The notes under the pieces are model-generated. The model was given only the letters and a program-made list of their open reading frames with translations. It ran no database searches and was not told the DNA's origin. DNA of 49,414 nucleotides from Streptomyces sp. MZ04. Lineage in GTDB: Bacteria; Actinomycetota; Actinomycetes; Streptomycetales; Streptomycetaceae. Positions 11,701-21,700 of this stretch are shown piece after piece. How positions within the stretch are numbered: position 1 is the first letter of the stretch; each line of letters opens with the position of its first letter. A program made the position numbers and the translations under genes. Where the stretch lies: contig NZ_SRIC01000031.1 of the NCBI RefSeq assembly GCF_004684775.1, positions 1-49,414 on the forward strand, given 5' to 3'.

Positions 11701-14700
11701 GTGATCATCACGCCCTTGGGGCGGCCGGTCGAGCCCGAGGTGTAGATGACGCAGGCCAGATTCGACGGCCCCACATGGGTACGCGGCGGTGCGGCCGCCC
11801 GTGCCGACGGATCGGTCTCGCCCGGATCCAGGCAGGTCACGGCCGTATCGCCGGGCAGCACATCGTGGAGCGGCTCGCGGGTCAGCAGCACCCGCGTACC
11901 GGTGTCCGCGAGCAGCAACGCGAGGCGCTCGCGCGGATACCGGGGGTCCAGCGGCACCATCACGCCCCCGGACTTGAGCACGGCGAGCAGCGCCACGATC
12001 AGGTCGGGGGTGCGCTCCAGACAGATTCCGACAGGCGTCTCGGGGCCGACCCCGCAAGCCACAAGCCGGTGGGCCAGCCCATTGGCGCGCTCGTCCAACT
12101 CGCGGTACGTCAGCTCCGTCCCGCCGCCAGGCCGTGACCCGTGCACAACGGCGGGGTGTTCGGGAGCCCGCCGCGCCCACTCCTCGAACAGCTCGTGAGC
12201 ACACACGGACGGCTGTTCCTGAGAGGGGGAGAGGGGCAGGGGGCCTCCGCCCGCCGGCACGAGCCGCAGCAGCCGCAGCAGCCGCAGCGGCCGTTCCGGA
12301 TCGGCGGCGATCTCCGCGAGCAGCGTGGTCAACTGCCCGATGAGCCGCCGCACCGTCGCACCGTCGTAGAGATCGGTGTTGTAGTTGGCGCAGAGCCGCA
12401 GCTCATCGCCCCGTTCGCGGAACTCCAGGGTCAGGTCGAAGTTGGCTGCGACCGTGGGCAGTTCGATGTCCTCGGCGGTCAGCCCGGCGAAGTCCCGTTC
12501 CCTGGCGGGCGCGTTCTGCATCACCACCATGGCGCTGACGAGCGGCGAACGGGCGGGGTCCCGCTCCGGTGCCAGTGCACGTACCACCCGCTCGAACGGC
12601 ACGTCCGCGTGCGCGACGGCATCCAGCAGGGTGTCCCGGACCTGGCCGAGGAAGTCGCCGAAGGGCTTTCGCTCGTCCACGGTGGAGCGGATCACGACCG
12701 TATTGACGAAGTACCCGACCAGATCGGCCCATTCGGTACGTCCCCGCCCCGACTCTGCGGTGCCGACGGCCACATCGGCCTGGCGGCAGTGCCGGGAGAG
12801 GAGGAGCTGGACAGCCGCCATCAGGGTCGTGAACAGGCTCACCCGCCGCGCCCTGCTGAGCTCCTTCAGGCGGGCCGTCACCTCGGCCGGAACCGTGGCC
12901 CACCGCGCGCCACCCGCGGTAGTGCGGGTGGCGGGGCGCGGCCGGTCCGTGGGCGGCTCGGTGGGCGTGAGTCCGGCCAACTGATCACGCCAGTAGTCGA
13001 GTTGGCGATCAGCGTCGGTGCTCGACGAGTGTTCGTGCTGCCAGCGCGTGAAGTCCGCGTAGCGGGCGGCGAGCGGGGGCAGCGCGGCGGGTTCGCCGCG
13101 CACGGCGGCGGAGTAGCAGGCGGCGAGCTCCGAGAGCAGGACCTCGTTGGCCCAGTCATCGGTGATGAGGTGATGCATCGTCAGCGCTAGGACGTGCTCC
13201 TGCGCGCCGAGCCGTACGAGCAGGGCGCGCAGCGGCGGCGCGGCCCGCAGGTCGAAGACCTTGCGGCACTCTTCGCGCAGCGTCTGCTCCAGCGCGGCCT
13301 CCATCAACGACCCGGCAGCCGAGCCCCGAAGGTCGACGAACTCCAGCGCCACAGCACCCGCACCCGCACCCGGCTCCGCCACCACCTGCACACCCTGCCC
13401 GTCGACCTTCTGGAAGGTCGTACGGAGCGCGTCCTGCCGCGCGACCACCTCGGTCAGCGCTTGCCGCAGCGCCGCGACATCCAACGGTCCCGTCACCCGC
13501 AGGGCCTTGCCGATGTTGTACTCGGCGCCCGGCGCGTAGTCGTGCAGAAACCACAGCGGACGCTGCGCGAACGACAGCGGCAGCCGCTCGTCGGCTCTCC
13601 CTGCGGACGGCCCGGCAGGCCCGGCAGGCCCGGCAGGCCCGGCAAGCCCCGCAGGCTCGGCAAGCCCGGCAAGCCCGGCAGGCCCGGCAGGCTCCGCAGG
13701 TGTCAGCACAGCGGCCAGCTCCGCCACCGTTGGTCTGTCGAACAGCGCGCGGTACGGCCACACCACGCCGAGCCGGGACCGGGCGAGGGCCGCGGCCTGG
13801 ATGCCGATCACGGAATCGCCGCCCAGGTCGAAGAAGTTGTCCTCGGCGCCCACCCGTTCGACGCCGAGCACCTCGGCCCAGATCCCGGCGAGCTCCCGCT
13901 CGGCAGTGGTGCGCGGCGGAACATGGGCCGCCGCCCGCTCCGGCACGGGCAGCGCACGCCGGTCCAGCTTGCCGCCCGGCAGCAGCGGCAGCCGGTCGAG
14001 CACGACGAACGCCGCGGGGACCATGTGCGCGGGCAGACTGTCGGCGAGGAAGGCCCGCAACTCGTCGCAGCTCGGCCGGAGGGGCGCGCTTTCGCCCGAC
14101 TCCGGCTCGACGCACTCGACGCACTCGACGCACTCGACGCACTCGACGCACTCGACGTACTCGATGTATGCGACGAGCCCCTGCCTGCCCTCCTGCCCGG
14201 CGGTCACGGCGGTGCGTCGCACCCCGGGGTGGCGCAGCAGCGCGGCCTCGATCTCACCGGGCTCGATGCGGAAACCGCGGACGTTCAACTGCTCGTCCGT
14301 ACGGCCCAGATACTCCAGGTTCCCGTCGTCCCCCCACCGCACCCGGTCCCCGGTCCGGTACATCCGGGACCCGTCCGCCGCGAACGGATCGGCGACAAAG
14401 CGCCCGGCGGTCAGCGCCCCGCGCCCGTGATAGCCGCGGGCGACCCCGCTCCCTCCGAGATACAGCTCCCCGTCCCGCACCGGCCGCAGCCCGGCATCCA
14501 GCACATGGGCGGCCGTACGCGCGACGGGCCGCCCGATCGGCACGAAAGGACCCCGCACGGCCTCGGAGGTGAGGCGAGGGCGCAGTACGCAGGAGTCGAT
14601 GGTCGTCTCGGTCGTCCCGTACGCGTTGACCACGACCGTGTCCGGATGCAGCCGCCCGGCGAGCTCCCGGAAGTCCCGGGCGGCCCAGCCCTCCGAGCCG

Positions 14701-15521
14701 ACCGAAAGCAGCCGCAGCGGCGGCATGCCGCGCCCCGCTCTCGCCGCCTCTCGCGCCAACTCCGTTGCGAGGCCCGGCAATGTCTCCAGGGCCGTGCCCC
14801 CGTGCCGCTCGATCAGCTCGAGCAGCCGCGCCGGTTCGGTGACCGCCGCATCAGGAGCGATCACCAGACAGCCACCGGCGAAGACGGACCGCAGCATGTC
14901 CGCGAAGAACAGGTCGACGGACAGGCCGGTGACCGACACGAAACGCAGCGGCTCCGCGCGCAGCCCGTACAACTCGTCCCAGGCCGCCGCGACATGGGCC
15001 AGCTGACGGTGTTCGACGGCGACGCCCTTGGGAGGTCCGGTGGAACCGGACGTATAGATGACGTAGGCGAGATTCTCGGGGGCGGGGCGTGCCGATGAAG
15101 GGCCCGACGACGACGCCTCGGCATCTCCGTCGGCCTGGGCAGCGGCCTGGTGGTCCATCACCATCAGCCCGGTCTGCCCCTCGAACAGCGCCGCCCGACC
15201 CGGCTCCGTCACCACGACTTCCACGCCCGCGTCCTCGGCCATCCACCGCAGCCGGGCCTTCGGATGCGCCGGGTCGAGCGGCACATAGGCCGCACCGGAC
15301 TTGAGTACGCCAAGGATGCCGACGGCCATCGCGGCGCCGCGCCCTACGCTGAGGCCCACCAGCCGCTCGGGACCTGCGCCGCGCTCGGTCAGGGCGCGGG
15401 CCAGGGCGCTGGACCGCCGGTCGAGCGCGGCGAACGACAACTGCTCGTCCTCCGCGACGACCGCGGGCGCGTCCGGCGTCCGTGCTGCCCATTCCGCGAA
15501 CAGGTCGAGCGGCTCCCGCAC
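5748..15521 (-). CDS. NRPS A-T / C-A-T-E / C-A-T (loading and modules 2-3)
   Basis: 3257-residue nonribosomal peptide synthetase. It opens with A-T and no condensation domain, so it is the likely start of the assembly line. Approximate order: A1 10-530 (with an unusual YGTTETT), T1 Ser about 567 (GGDSV), C2 644-1085 (HHLITDD), A2 1105-1610, T2 Ser about 1648, E2 1715-2170 ([24 protein letters not shown], all intact), C3 2200-2630 (AHHLFVDG, of the type that follows an epimerase), A3 2660-3150, T3 with GGSSL about 3197. Pockets read by eye: A1 D-L-A-E-L-V-A-I-D, A2 D-G-W-L-V-G-A-V-T, A3 D-G-F-V-F-A-S-V-C (the last faintly aromatic-like); none is assigned. Residue 2 should become D. GTG 15521 is chosen because GAAAGG lies 9 bases upstream; a GTG at 15557 would start inside the repeat array. 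One TTA codon at residue 1754. Carrier T3 feeds the KS protein 14 bases downstream. Confidence 0.95.
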   Translation of the reverse strand: MREPLDLFAEWAARTPDAPAVVAEDEQLSFAALDRRSSALARALTERGAGPERLVGLSVGRGAAMAVGILGVLKSGAAYVPLDPAHPKARLRWMAEDAGVEVVVTEPGRAALFEGQTGLMVMDHQAAAQADGDAEASSSGPSSARPAPENLAYVIYTSGSTGPPKGVAVEHRQLAHVAAAWDELYGLRAEPLRFVSVTGLSVDLFFADMLRSVFAGGCLVIAPDAAVTEPARLLELIERHGGTALETLPGLATELAREAARAGRGMPPLRLLSVGSEGWAARDFRELAGRLHPDTVVVNAYGTTETTIDSCVLRPRLTSEAVRGPFVPIGRPVARTAAHVLDAGLRPVRDGELYLGGSGVARGYHGRGALTAGRFVADPFAADGSRMYRTGDRVRWGDDGNLEYLGRTDEQLNVRGFRIEPGEIEAALLRHPGVRRTAVTAGQEGRQGLVAYIEYVECVECVECVECVECVEPESGESAPLRPSCDELRAFLADSLPAHMVPAAFVVLDRLPLLPGGKLDRRALPVPERAAAHVPPRTTAERELAGIWAEVLGVERVGAEDNFFDLGGDSVIGIQAAALARSRLGVVWPYRALFDRPTVAELAAVLTPAEPAGPAGLAGLAEPAGLAGPAGPAGPAGPSAGRADERLPLSFAQRPLWFLHDYAPGAEYNIGKALRVTGPLDVAALRQALTEVVARQDALRTTFQKVDGQGVQVVAEPGAGAGAVALEFVDLRGSAAGSLMEAALEQTLREECRKVFDLRAAPPLRALLVRLGAQEHVLALTMHHLITDDWANEVLLSELAACYSAAVRGEPAALPPLAARYADFTRWQHEHSSSTDADRQLDYWRDQLAGLTPTEPPTDRPRPATRTTAGGARWATVPAEVTARLKELSRARRVSLFTTLMAAVQLLLSRHCRQADVAVGTAESGRGRTEWADLVGYFVNTVVIRSTVDERKPFGDFLGQVRDTLLDAVAHADVPFERVVRALAPERDPARSPLVSAMVVMQNAPARERDFAGLTAEDIELPTVAANFDLTLEFRERGDELRLCANYNTDLYDGATVRRLIGQLTTLLAEIAADPERPLRLLRLLRLVPAGGGPLPLSPSQEQPSVCAHELFEEWARRAPEHPAVVHGSRPGGGTELTYRELDERANGLAHRLVACGVGPETPVGICLERTPDLIVALLAVLKSGGVMVPLDPRYPRERLALLLADTGTRVLLTREPLHDVLPGDTAVTCLDPGETDPSARAAAPPRTHVGPSNLACVIYTSGSTGRPKGVMITHGSLVGRITEDGRRPFDFGPATRTLLHLSVCFDGGLWQTLVSLCSGATLCLSEAGERDGAIGLAEQVRRDRVTLLLLTPALLATVAPDEVPAVETVVIGGDVCPPELAADWLPGRTFVNAYGPTETTVTATAHLLPADTDPDPGAVAGAAVPIGRPVNGTRIEVLDPYLRPVPVGMDGELYIGGSGVGRGYVGSPGRTAERFVADPYVPGERLYRTGDLVRRRADGVLEFRGRVDQQVKVRGVRIEPGEVEAALGAHPGVGGAAVVVRGERLVAYVVAADGYAAEPPTPEALQRFIAGVLPAPMVPSAFVMLDELPVNRNGKVDRHALPEPPLPAAGARFSAPRTLTERMLAQAWTATLGVERAGIDDNFFELGGDSILSVQVVAALARQGLRIAPRDIFQRQTIRELAEVVSVGSLGSAGSVAPDTPAAAEDAYDSSVTGPFPPTPIQHWFFENITACPDRFTMPRCVELAAGVDVMALRAAVYAVVAHHDALRTRAERDDDEGTWRLRIAPVKDGEGDGEVFRIWGELADAPSPSSSSSPSSSPSPDMAAVIAHAEAALDLRAGPLLKAVYIDLGPERLPRLLLMVHHFVVDGVSWRILLDDLRTAYLQAAKGTPIDLGPKTTSFPDWARRLNTYVASGALDGELPYWSGIQTPPRDLTTPAKVGTSAVVTAGLSRDETAALLRQVPAAYRTRPNDVLLTALAWALGPGPVAINLEGHGREQLFDGVDISRTVGWFTTQFPVTIELPRTADTSDTAHTAHTADITDWGTALKALKEQLRAVPQNGLGHDALRYLSHKGHPHGPRPHINFNYLGQFAPLDTHGGCYSGREFPLTDGIHPDENRPFGLEVTARATGGELVFTRDYSRDAYDEPEIRRLADRTLTALRALTAHCLAPGSGGRTPSDYPLAALDQAQVDALVGDGRTVEDVYPLTPLQSGLLYHSLSGDDGTDVYARRITLVLDGVTDPWALADAWRRVVAAHPVLRSTAHWSGLGEPVQVVHRAEPRISHHDLRSLPPGEQRARLRRLADGDRAEDLDLRSPIPFRVAISRLSDSKAQVLLTAHHLFVDGWSMTRIVDAVLAACAAITRGATPEPLACTPFREYVAWLYGPNGVDGRDGEAAEAYWADALAGFDTPTPLPYDRPSGRPTSEVRTYVVRLPGTPDIGDFARRHRLTVSTIVQAAWALLLARHAGVDEVLFGTTVSSRPTAVPGVETISGPLINTLPVRVAVDSGARTLDWLARLQEEQATAREFGHYPLARQQGHSEVPAGTRLFDSAVAFENYPGDPADAHHGEVRVVEMDGDDTTNYPLGLIAYPGDELALHLFYDPERFDAATVERLAARLRTVLHGIAEGPHRRVGDLPMLPDEERRLVLGDWTRSSLTPVPPRPVQDLFAEQVRRRPDALALLSGDGVERMTYAELDVRADRLAQALTARGIGPEAIVGLCMPRSVAMVTAQLAVWKAGAATMPLDPAHPAERREWMLADAGAELVLLPQDTGWDPGVPVLTLDLDVDLGGTGTGDGHPDKAPPARGQPADAAYVIYTSGSTGRPKGTVVTHRGVANLAATIERNGGVGPGSRVLQWLSPGWDGAFFELVGALLTGATAVLAPPGQPLPALAGLIRERGVTHLVAPPAVMATMPATSVPGVTVFAASEALPAETAESWSRTGRVLNSYGPTEATVCTVMSAPLSGRATPPLGRPTAGTRTFVLDARLRPVPVGAVGELHLAGDSLARGCLGRPGLTAGRFVACPFGAPGERMYRTGDLVRWAPDGTLCFVGRSDDQVKVRGVRVELGEVEAALTGHPQVVQACVVAAGEGPTRHLVAYVVTEGAGANGWAGLGPGELREHLTGRLPEQLIPTAYVPMERLPLTLYGKVDRQALPSPEAFVGPACLPPRTDSERTVAEAWTGLLGRARIGIREKFFEAGGSSLALLQLADRLPELSVAELLEHSTVEEMAARLDLRRSAGHADDGDRNRDPNRNRNRDYEL
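5764..5799. repeat. 6-bp tandem repeat at the C-terminus of the first NRPS
   Basis: Six hexamers of the CGGTTG type with variants. They encode the charged [11 protein letters not shown] tail that ends the NRPS, immediately before its stop codon. The tail is where a docking element toward the KS protein would be expected. Confidence 0.8.
9409..9444. repeat. 9-bp tandem repeat (4 copies) in E domain
   Basis: GCCGTATGA twice, then GCCGTATCC and GACGTATCC. On the minus strand it encodes the [13 protein letters not shown] stretch between the FPVTIELP segment and ITDWGTALK of the epimerization domain. It is in frame. Confidence 0.85.
10060..10101. repeat. 6-bp tandem repeat (7 copies) in E domain
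   Basis: Seven hexamers of GACGGG/GACGAG, encoding a Ser/Pro run ([15 protein letters not shown]) in the N-terminal half of the epimerization domain, ahead of the HHFVVDG motif. Confidence 0.85.
12262..12288. repeat. 9-bp tandem repeat (3 copies) in C-A linker
   Basis: Three copies of AGCCGCAGC, encoding the LRLLRLLRL stretch in the linker between C2 and A2 of the first NRPS. Confidence 0.85.
13611..13700. repeat. 9-bp tandem repeat (10 copies) in T-C linker
   Basis: Ten 9-bp units of CCCGGCAGG with single-base variants (CCCGGCAAG, CTCGGCAAG, CTCCGCAGG). On the minus strand they encode a Gly-Pro-Ala / Gly-Leu-Ala collagen-like linker between T1 and C2 of the first NRPS. This is the longest array in the window. 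Confidence 0.95.
14109..14162. repeat. 9-bp tandem repeat (6 copies) encoding VEC in A1
   Basis: Five copies of GACGCACTC and one of GACGTACTC. The minus-strand product is a run of Val-Glu-Cys triplets preceded by EYVE. It sits in the small C-terminal subdomain of A1, between QGLVAYI and the segment ending in GGKLDRR. It adds five closely spaced cysteines. Confidence 0.95.
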
Positions 15522-15558
15522 AGTGCAAGACCTTTCAGTTGCACGGATCAATTGCACG

Positions 15559-15612
15559 GATCAGTTCAGTCGTGCGGATCAGTTCAGTCGTGCGGATCAG
15601 TTCAGTCGTGCG
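15559..15612. repeat. 18-bp tandem repeat (3 copies) between halogenase and NRPS
   Basis: Three exact copies of GATCAGTTCAGTCGTGCG (15559-15576, 15577-15594, 15595-15612) with decayed partial copies on both sides. The array lies in the 153-base gap between the halogenase stop and the NRPS start, so it is in the transcribed leader if the two genes share an mRNA. It has no spacers and therefore is not CRISPR. Confidence 0.95.
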
Positions 15613-15629
15613 GATCAGTCGAACGGGAG

Positions 15630-15657
15630 GTCCGCCCACGGCCGGCCGTGGGCGGAC
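15630..15657 (-). terminator. Perfect 28-bp palindrome after the halogenase gene
   Basis: GTCCGCCCACGGCC followed directly by its exact reverse complement, able to fold into a 12-bp stem with a CCGG tetraloop. It lies 17 bases after the halogenase stop and has no T-run. It could act as a partial terminator or an mRNA-end stabiliser that sets the ratio of halogenase to NRPS. Confidence 0.6.
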
Positions 15658-15674
15658 GAGATCCGTGGCCCTGA

Positions 15675-17279
15675 CTAGCTGGTCTTGCCGTGGAGCTGGC
15701 GCAGATAGTCGTACGTGGACGGGAGGCTCGCGGCCAGTTCCTTCTGCTTGGCCTTGATCCCCTCGAACACCGGCTCGGCCCGGTCCAGCATGTCCGGCCG
15801 CGCCGCGAGTATCGGCAGCGTGTGGTCCGGCAGTTTGTTCAGGCCGGCGAAGATGCAGTAGTAGTTGCTGTTGTTCCAGAAGTTGCGGAACTCGGCGTCG
15901 AAGTTGCCGTAGTAGGTGGCCTCGTCGGTGATCGGCATGTTCACCGGGAGACCCGCCTGGTACATGGCGACCTTCTCCTTGATGTCGTCGGCCAGCTCGA
16001 GGTCCTTGCAGGCCCGCCAGAACGCCGTGTCGTTGCGCGGCGCGTAGCTGAAGTGGGCCTGCAGGAAGTCCCGGGTGTCGTCGAACATCGTCTCGATCTC
16101 GGCGTTGAACCGGTTCTGCAGGATCGGGTCGAACCGCTTGTCCGGGAAGTGCTTCGCCAGCTGGTAGAGCGCCGCGTAGGTGAAGTAGATGCCCGTGGAC
16201 TCGAGCGGCTCCAGGAAGCACGACGCCAGGCCGATGCTGACGCAGTTGCGCACCCACGCGCGGCGGTTGCGGCCCACCCGGAACTTGATCTGGTTCAGCG
16301 GTTGCTTCTCCGGGTCGAGGCCCCACATCTTGCAGAACTCGAGGGTGGCGTCGTCGCGCGACTGGAAGCGGCTGGAGAACACGTACCCGGTGCCGAAACG
16401 GCCCAGCATCGGTATCTTCCACGCCCAGCCCGAGGACATGGCGATCGCGCCGGTGTACGGCTCGACGCCCTCCGCCTCGTCGTCGTGCTGGACGGCGGTG
16501 GCGACCGCGCTGTCGTTGAGCAGGTGGTCGCTCATGTCCAGGAACGGCTCACGCATCACGCCGTTGATGAGCAGCGCGCGGAAGCCCGAGCAGTCGATGA
16601 AGAGGTCGCCTTCGACGACCCGTCCGGTCTCGGTCTTCACGCAGGTGATGTAGCCGCGCTCGTCCACCTCGGCGCTGGTCATCTTTTCCTTGATGTGGAC
16701 CGCGCCCTGCTTCTGCACCGCGAAACGGCAGAGGAAGTCGGCGACCAGATTCGCGTCGAAGTGCCACGCGTAGTTGGTCCACTTGGTGCCGTCCATGAAC
16801 CGTGGCGACAGATTCTGGTCCATGATCGGAGGCTCGCGGTAACACGCGTAGTCGAACGGCTCGTCGGTCTGGCCGGCGAGCTTCTTGTGCGTCCAGTGGT
16901 GCGAGATCGGCAGGTTGTCCGAGTTCGCCAGCAGACCGAACAGGTGGTAGAAGTGATCCCCCGTTCCGTCGCTCATCGTGCGCGGGGTGGCCTCACCGGC
17001 GCCCGGAGTGCGCCAGTTGGTGAACTTGATGCCCATCTTGAAGCTGGCGTTGCACTCGCGCATCCACTCTTCCTCGGTGAAGCCGAGGTAGTCGAAGAAC
17101 GTCTTGTGCAGGTTCGGCACCGTCGCCTCGCCGACACCGATGCGGGGCACCTGCGGCGCCTCGAGCACCGTGATGGACACCTCCGATCCGAGCGCCTTGC
17201 CGAGGTACGAGGCGGACATCCACCCGGCCGTACCGCCACCGAGGATGACGACCCGCTTGATGCGATGATCCTCCACCAC
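15675..17279 (-). CDS. Flavin-dependent tryptophan halogenase (probably 6-specific)
   Basis: 534 residues, the usual length. It should use FADH2, O2 and chloride to chlorinate free L-Trp before loading. Seen: N-terminal FAD motif [15 protein letters not shown], the region around the catalytic lysine (ASFKMGIKF), [14 protein letters not shown] with the family WxWxIP motif, and [11 protein letters not shown] with the conserved active-site Glu-Ser. From memory, stretches such as NWRTPGxGEA and LPSTYDYLR are closest to the Thal/SttH type Trp-6-halogenases rather than PyrH-type 5-halogenases; the regiochemistry is inference. GTG 17279 is chosen because GGAAAGGG lies about 8 bases upstream. It is the first gene of the leftward unit. 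No flavin reductase gene is visible in the window, so FADH2 must come from elsewhere. Confidence 0.93.
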   Translation of the reverse strand: MVEDHRIKRVVILGGGTAGWMSASYLGKALGSEVSITVLEAPQVPRIGVGEATVPNLHKTFFDYLGFTEEEWMRECNASFKMGIKFTNWRTPGAGEATPRTMSDGTGDHFYHLFGLLANSDNLPISHHWTHKKLAGQTDEPFDYACYREPPIMDQNLSPRFMDGTKWTNYAWHFDANLVADFLCRFAVQKQGAVHIKEKMTSAEVDERGYITCVKTETGRVVEGDLFIDCSGFRALLINGVMREPFLDMSDHLLNDSAVATAVQHDDEAEGVEPYTGAIAMSSGWAWKIPMLGRFGTGYVFSSRFQSRDDATLEFCKMWGLDPEKQPLNQIKFRVGRNRRAWVRNCVSIGLASCFLEPLESTGIYFTYAALYQLAKHFPDKRFDPILQNRFNAEIETMFDDTRDFLQAHFSYAPRNDTAFWRACKDLELADDIKEKVAMYQAGLPVNMPITDEATYYGNFDAEFRNFWNNSNYYCIFAGLNKLPDHTLPILAARPDMLDRAEPVFEGIKAKQKELAASLPSTYDYLRQLHGKTS

Positions 17280-17530
17280 TGTTCACCCTTTCCGCACCGT
17301 CATGCGGCGCCGGTTCGTTGTAGCTGTTCCAAGTCTTGCTGAGTCTTGCTGAAAAGCGGTTCGTTCGACCGCCAGAATGTGGGAACCGCTTATTTTCTGC
17401 GGTGTTTGGCGAATTTCCCACGGGAATCCTCGAGATGTCAACGAACTGTGGAGGATGCTCCGTGCGAGAAGCTTGAGTCCTTCTATATTTCCTCTATAGC
17501 CCGTGCAATATCCGGGTGTTGAGGCGGCTG

Positions 17531-17559
17531 GTCAGTGCCACGTCATTGCCCTGTCAGCG
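17531..17559. promoter_or_regulatory. Candidate SARP box: three heptads at 11-bp spacing
   Basis: GTCAGTG (17531), GTCATTG (17542) and GTCAGCG (17553) recur at exactly 11 bp, the spacing typical of direct repeats bound by SARP activators. On the minus strand they read CTGAC toward the halogenase, 252 bases before its start. A SARP gene is present at 46549. Confidence 0.6.
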
Positions 17560-17588
17560 AGGGGAGCAATCATCTTCGAATATTGCGA

Positions 17589-17610
17589 GTCAGTGCGTAG
17601 TCAGTACGTA
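17589..17610. promoter_or_regulatory. Second 11-bp direct repeat, GTCAGTnCGTA x2
   Basis: GTCAGTGCGTA (17589-17599) is followed directly by GTCAGTACGTA (17600-17610), 10 of 11 bases identical. It lies about 115 bases upstream of the SbnA-like gene. The first unit, as its complement TACGCACTGAC, recurs exactly three times in the repeat array ahead of the P450 gene (35899, 35918, 35937). Confidence 0.55.
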
Positions 17611-17725
17611 GGGGTTCGGAGAATTCGGAGAAGATGTCGATGACGGAGTCGCGGCCGGCTTTCTCGGTCATTTTTGGGCGTCGGACCCAACGAGTTCTGT
17701 CCGGACGCGGGAAAGCGGTGACGCG

Positions 17726-18721
17726 ATGACGGTGATCACCCGCCCCGAGGAGTTCAACGTCGCGGACCTCTATGTGGCCATGGAGCCCATGTTCGGACGG
17801 TCGCTCTATCTCAAGTGCGAGGGCTTCAACTTCGCCGGCTCGGTGAAGCTGAAGGCCGCCCTGGAGATGATCGGCACCGCCGAGCGGGCCGGTGTGCTGC
17901 GCCCCGGCACGACCATCGTGGAGAGCTCGTCGGGCAACCTGGGCGTCGCGCTGAGCATCGTCGCGGCGAGCTGCGGCTACGGCTTCGTGTGTGTCACCGA
18001 TTCGCGCTGCACGCTCGGCGCGCAGCGGCTGATGCGGGCGCAGGGCGCGGAAGTGCGCGTGGTGACCGAGCCGCATCCGGAGCGCGGGCTGCTCGGTGCC
18101 CGCCTCGCCTGCGTCGAGCAGCTGTGCCGCGAGAACGACCGGTACGTCTGGCTCGACCAGTACAGCAACCCGGCGAACTGGCTGGCCCACGCGCGCACGA
18201 CCGGCCCGGAGATCCTCAAGGAATTCCCGGAACTGGACGTGCTGTTCGTCGGCGCGGGCACCACCGGAACGCTCATGGGCTGCGCGCGCTACCTGCGCGA
18301 GGAGAAGCCGTCCGCCCGGATCGTGGTGATCGACGCGGAGGGCTCGGTCACCTTCGGGTTCCCGCCCGCGCCGCGGCTGATACCGGGGCTGGGCACCGCG
18401 GTGCGGCCCGCCCTGCTCGACCGGTCGTACGTCGATGAAGTGGTCGTCGTGGCCGAACTGGACACCGTGCGCATCTGCCGGACGATGCAGCGCAACGGAT
18501 TTCTGTTCGGCGGCTCGACCGGGACCGTGGTCGCCGGCGCGCTGCGCTGGCTGGCCGAGCACGCGCCGGGCGGTGACCTCACCGCTGTGGCCATCGCGCC
18601 GGACCTCGGTGAGCGCTATCTGGACACCATCTACGACGACGAGTGGGTGACCGAGCACTTCGGGGCCGGCGCGCTGGCTCCGGCCGTGGCGGAGTCCGCC
18701 ACCACGAGGAGGCAGTTGTGA
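17726..18721 (+). CDS. SbnA-type PLP enzyme for 2,3-diaminopropionate synthesis
   Basis: 331-residue fold-type II PLP enzyme of the cysteine-synthase group. By family knowledge, SbnA joins O-phospho-L-serine and L-glutamate to N-(2-amino-2-carboxyethyl)-L-glutamate, which SbnB then oxidises to L-2,3-diaminopropionate (Dap). Seen: the PLP lysine context GSVKLKAA, the SSSGNLG loop, GAGTTGT, and GGSTGTVVAG near the C-terminus. The N-terminus is shorter than in typical cysteine synthases. The final GTGA overlaps the start of the next NRPS, tying Dap supply to its use. The matching SbnB-like gene is 26.6 kb away at 45345. VioB/CmnB-type diaminopropionate synthases are the likely relatives. Confidence 0.85.
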   Translation: MTVITRPEEFNVADLYVAMEPMFGRSLYLKCEGFNFAGSVKLKAALEMIGTAERAGVLRPGTTIVESSSGNLGVALSIVAASCGYGFVCVTDSRCTLGAQRLMRAQGAEVRVVTEPHPERGLLGARLACVEQLCRENDRYVWLDQYSNPANWLAHARTTGPEILKEFPELDVLFVGAGTTGTLMGCARYLREEKPSARIVVIDAEGSVTFGFPPAPRLIPGLGTAVRPALLDRSYVDEVVVVAELDTVRICRTMQRNGFLFGGSTGTVVAGALRWLAEHAPGGDLTAVAIAPDLGERYLDTIYDDEWVTEHFGAGALAPAVAESATTRRQL

Positions 18722-21700
18722 CCGCAGCGCGGCAGCAGCAGACGGCCGATACGCGGACCGTGTTCCCGCTGATGCAGGGTCAGGCGGAGATCTGGTACGA
18801 CGAACAGTTCTCCGGCGGGACACCGGCCTACAACTCCGGCGCCTGCGTGGACATCCACGGCCCGTTGGACCCCGCGGTGCTCGAGGCCTCCGTAAGGCAG
18901 CTGGTGGACGAGGCGGAGTGCACCCGGCTTCGCTTCGTCGAACGGGACGGCCTGCCCCAGCAGACCGTACGGCCACTGCCCGCCCTGCCCATGACCTGGC
19001 ACGACCTGTCCGCGGAGCCGGACCCCGAGTCCGCCGCGCGGCGGTGGATGAACGCCGACCTGCTGCGTCCGTTCGCGATGACCGACTTCCCGCTGATGCG
19101 GCTGGCCGCGCTGCGCATCGGCCCCGAGCGGACCCAGCTGTACTTCTGCATCCACCATGCGATCAGCGACGGCTACAGCCACGTCGTGTACTGGCGCCGG
19201 TTCGCGGAGATCTACGCCGGCCGTGCCGTGGGCGGCGACCCGGGCCAGGGCGCGCTGCCGCCGCTGCGGCTGCTGATCGAGGACGAGGAGGCCTACCTCG
19301 GCTCACGGTTCGAGGAGCGGGACCGCAGGTTCTGGCGCGACCGTTTTCCGCGGCCCAGCGCGGCGACCACACTGTCCACCCGGTCTCCGGTGGACTCGCT
19401 GCCCCGCGCATTCCTGCGCCGTACCCGCGTGTTGGACGAGCGGGTGTCCGGCGCCGTACGCGACGCGGCGACCGAGGCCCGGGTGAGCACCGGCGCGCTC
19501 CTGATGGCCGCGACCGCCCTCTACACCCACCGGATCACCGGCGCCCCCGACGTGACGCTGACCGTCGCGGCGAGCGCCCGGACGAGTGCGACCGCCCTCA
19601 AGATCCCCGGAATGACCGCGAACTTCCTGCCGATGGCGGTGCGCCTGGACCGCGCGGAGAGCCGCCCGGAACTGCTCCGCCGCACCGCGGCGGACCTCTC
19701 CGGACTGCTGCGCCATCAGCGCTACCGGGTCGGCGCGATCCGCCGCGACCTCGGCCTGCGGGCCGAAGACCGCTGGCCGGCCGGGCCGTTCGTGAACATG
19801 CTGCCGCTGCTGACCGCGCTGGACCTGGGCCCGTGCACGGCGACCGTCGAGAACCTCACCACCGGCCTGGTCGGCGACATGATGGTGACCACGGTCGACA
19901 ACCCCGGCGAGCACCTGCAGCTGAACATCAACGGCAACCCGGACCTGTACCACCCGGACGAAGTGGCCGACCACCTCGACCGGTTCGCGGCGTTCCTCGG
20001 CCGGTTCGCCGGTGCCCCGGAGCAGACCCCCGTGGGCGAGGTGCCGCTGCTCGACGCGATCGAGGCCGGCCACTACGACCGGATGTCCGCCGGACCGGCC
20101 CGCGACGAGCCGTACCTGAGCGTGCCCGCGACGATCCGCGCGATCGCCGCGGAGCAGCCCGACGCGGTGGCGCTGATCGACGGTCCCGATGACGCGCCAC
20201 GGGAACTGACCTACCGGCAACTGGTCGCGCGGGCCGACGCGTTGGCGCGACGGCTGCCGGACACCGGTCTCGTCGGGGTGCTCGCCGGGCCGGGCGCCGC
20301 GTTCGTCGTCGGGGTGCTCGGCACCTGGGGCGCGGGCGCGGCCTACGTACCGCTGGACGTGCGGGCCCCCGCCGCGCGCACCGCGGGCCTGGTGACGGAC
20401 AACGGCATCAACTGCCTGCTCGTGGACGCCGAACACCTCGAACTGGCCGAAGAGATCGCCGCCGGGACCCGTACCGGCATCGTGCTCCTCGATGACGCCG
20501 ATGACGACGCCGACGACACCGCCGACGACACCGGCCTCGCCGAACTGCCCGACGACCCGGACGAGTTGGCGTACGTCATCTTCACCTCAGGCTCAACCGG
20601 TACGCCGAAGGGCGCGATGGTGCACCACGGCGGCATGGTGAACCACCTGCGCGCCAAGATCGAGGACCTGGACCTGACGCCGGCCGACACGGTCCTGGAG
20701 AACGCGCCGCTCACCTTCGACATCTCCGTCTGGCAGTTGCTGGCAGGCCTGCTGGTCGGCGGCCGGGTGCGCATCGTGTCGCGCGACGTCGCCGCCGACC
20801 CGAACCTGTTGTTCCCGCTGGTCGTCAAAGAGGGCGTCACCGTGGCCGAGGTGGTGCCGTCGCTCCTTCGCGCCGCCCTCGACTCGTGGGACGCCCTGGA
20901 GCGCGGCCCCCGACTGAGCACCCTGCGCCGGCTTCTGGTGACGGGCGAGGCGATGCCCGTCGACCTGTGCCGCCGCTGGTTCCGTCGCGAACCGGAGATC
21001 CCGGTACTGAACGCCTACGGGCCCACCGAGTGCTCGGACGACGTCACGCACGCGGTGCTCACCGCCGAGGACGGCGCCACCGGCACGGCGCAGCGCCGGG
21101 TTCCGATCGGCCGCGCGATCCGCAACACCTCCCTGTACGTGCTTGACGACGGCCTCAGTGCGGTGCCGCGCGGCGCCATCGGCGAGTTGTACGTCGGCGG
21201 CACCGGCGTCGGCCGCGGCTATCTCGGCGATCCGGCGAAGACCGCGACGACGTTCCTGCCCGATCCGTTCGCGGGCGGCGGTGCACGGATGTACCGCACC
21301 GGCGACCGGGTGGTCTGGCGGCCGGACGGACAGCTGGAGTTCGTGGAGCGCCGCGACCACCAGGTGAAGGTGCGCGGACACCGGATCGAACTGGCCGAGG
21401 TCGAGGCAGCGATGCTCGCACTGCCGCAGGTCCGTGACGCCGCCGCGGCCGTGTCCGGTGAGCCGGGCCGCCAGCGCCTGGTCGGCTACGTGGTGCCCGC
21501 CGGTGACGCGCACGCCGATCCCGAACTGCTGCGCGATCTGCTCGGCGCGGTGCTGCCCGAATACATGGTGCCTGCCGTCCTTGTGACGCTGCCCGCGCTG
21601 CCGCTCACCGAGCACGGCAAGGTGGACCGCAGGGCGCTGCCCGAGCCGGAGTCGGGCGACGTGACGCGGGCGGGCGCGGGCCGGGCCCCGGAGACACCGG

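Larger units (their letters stand above)
17280..17725. other. 446-bp divergent intergenic control region
   Basis: No gene is seen here. It separates the leftward halogenase/NRPS unit from the rightward SbnA/NRPS unit and should hold both promoters. It contains a 10-bp direct repeat (AGTCTTGCTG at 17332 and 17342), an inverted repeat GTGGGAA/TTCCCAC (17379-17385 and 17415-17421), comparatively AT-rich DNA around 17386-17500, and the two 11-bp-spaced repeat sets listed separately. Confidence 0.85.

Noticed and set aside
15522..15557. GTG at 15557 as start of the first NRPS
   Set aside because: It lies at the edge of the 18-bp array with no ribosome site, whereas GTG 15521 has GAAAGG at 9 bases and leads straight into the A domain.
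15559..15612. 18-bp and 19-bp arrays considered as CRISPR
   Set aside because: Units are directly adjacent without spacers and no cas genes are present.
17570..18976. 468-codon minus-strand frame across the control region and SbnA-like gene
   Set aside because: Antisense to a well-supported PLP enzyme and to promoter DNA; no domain seen.
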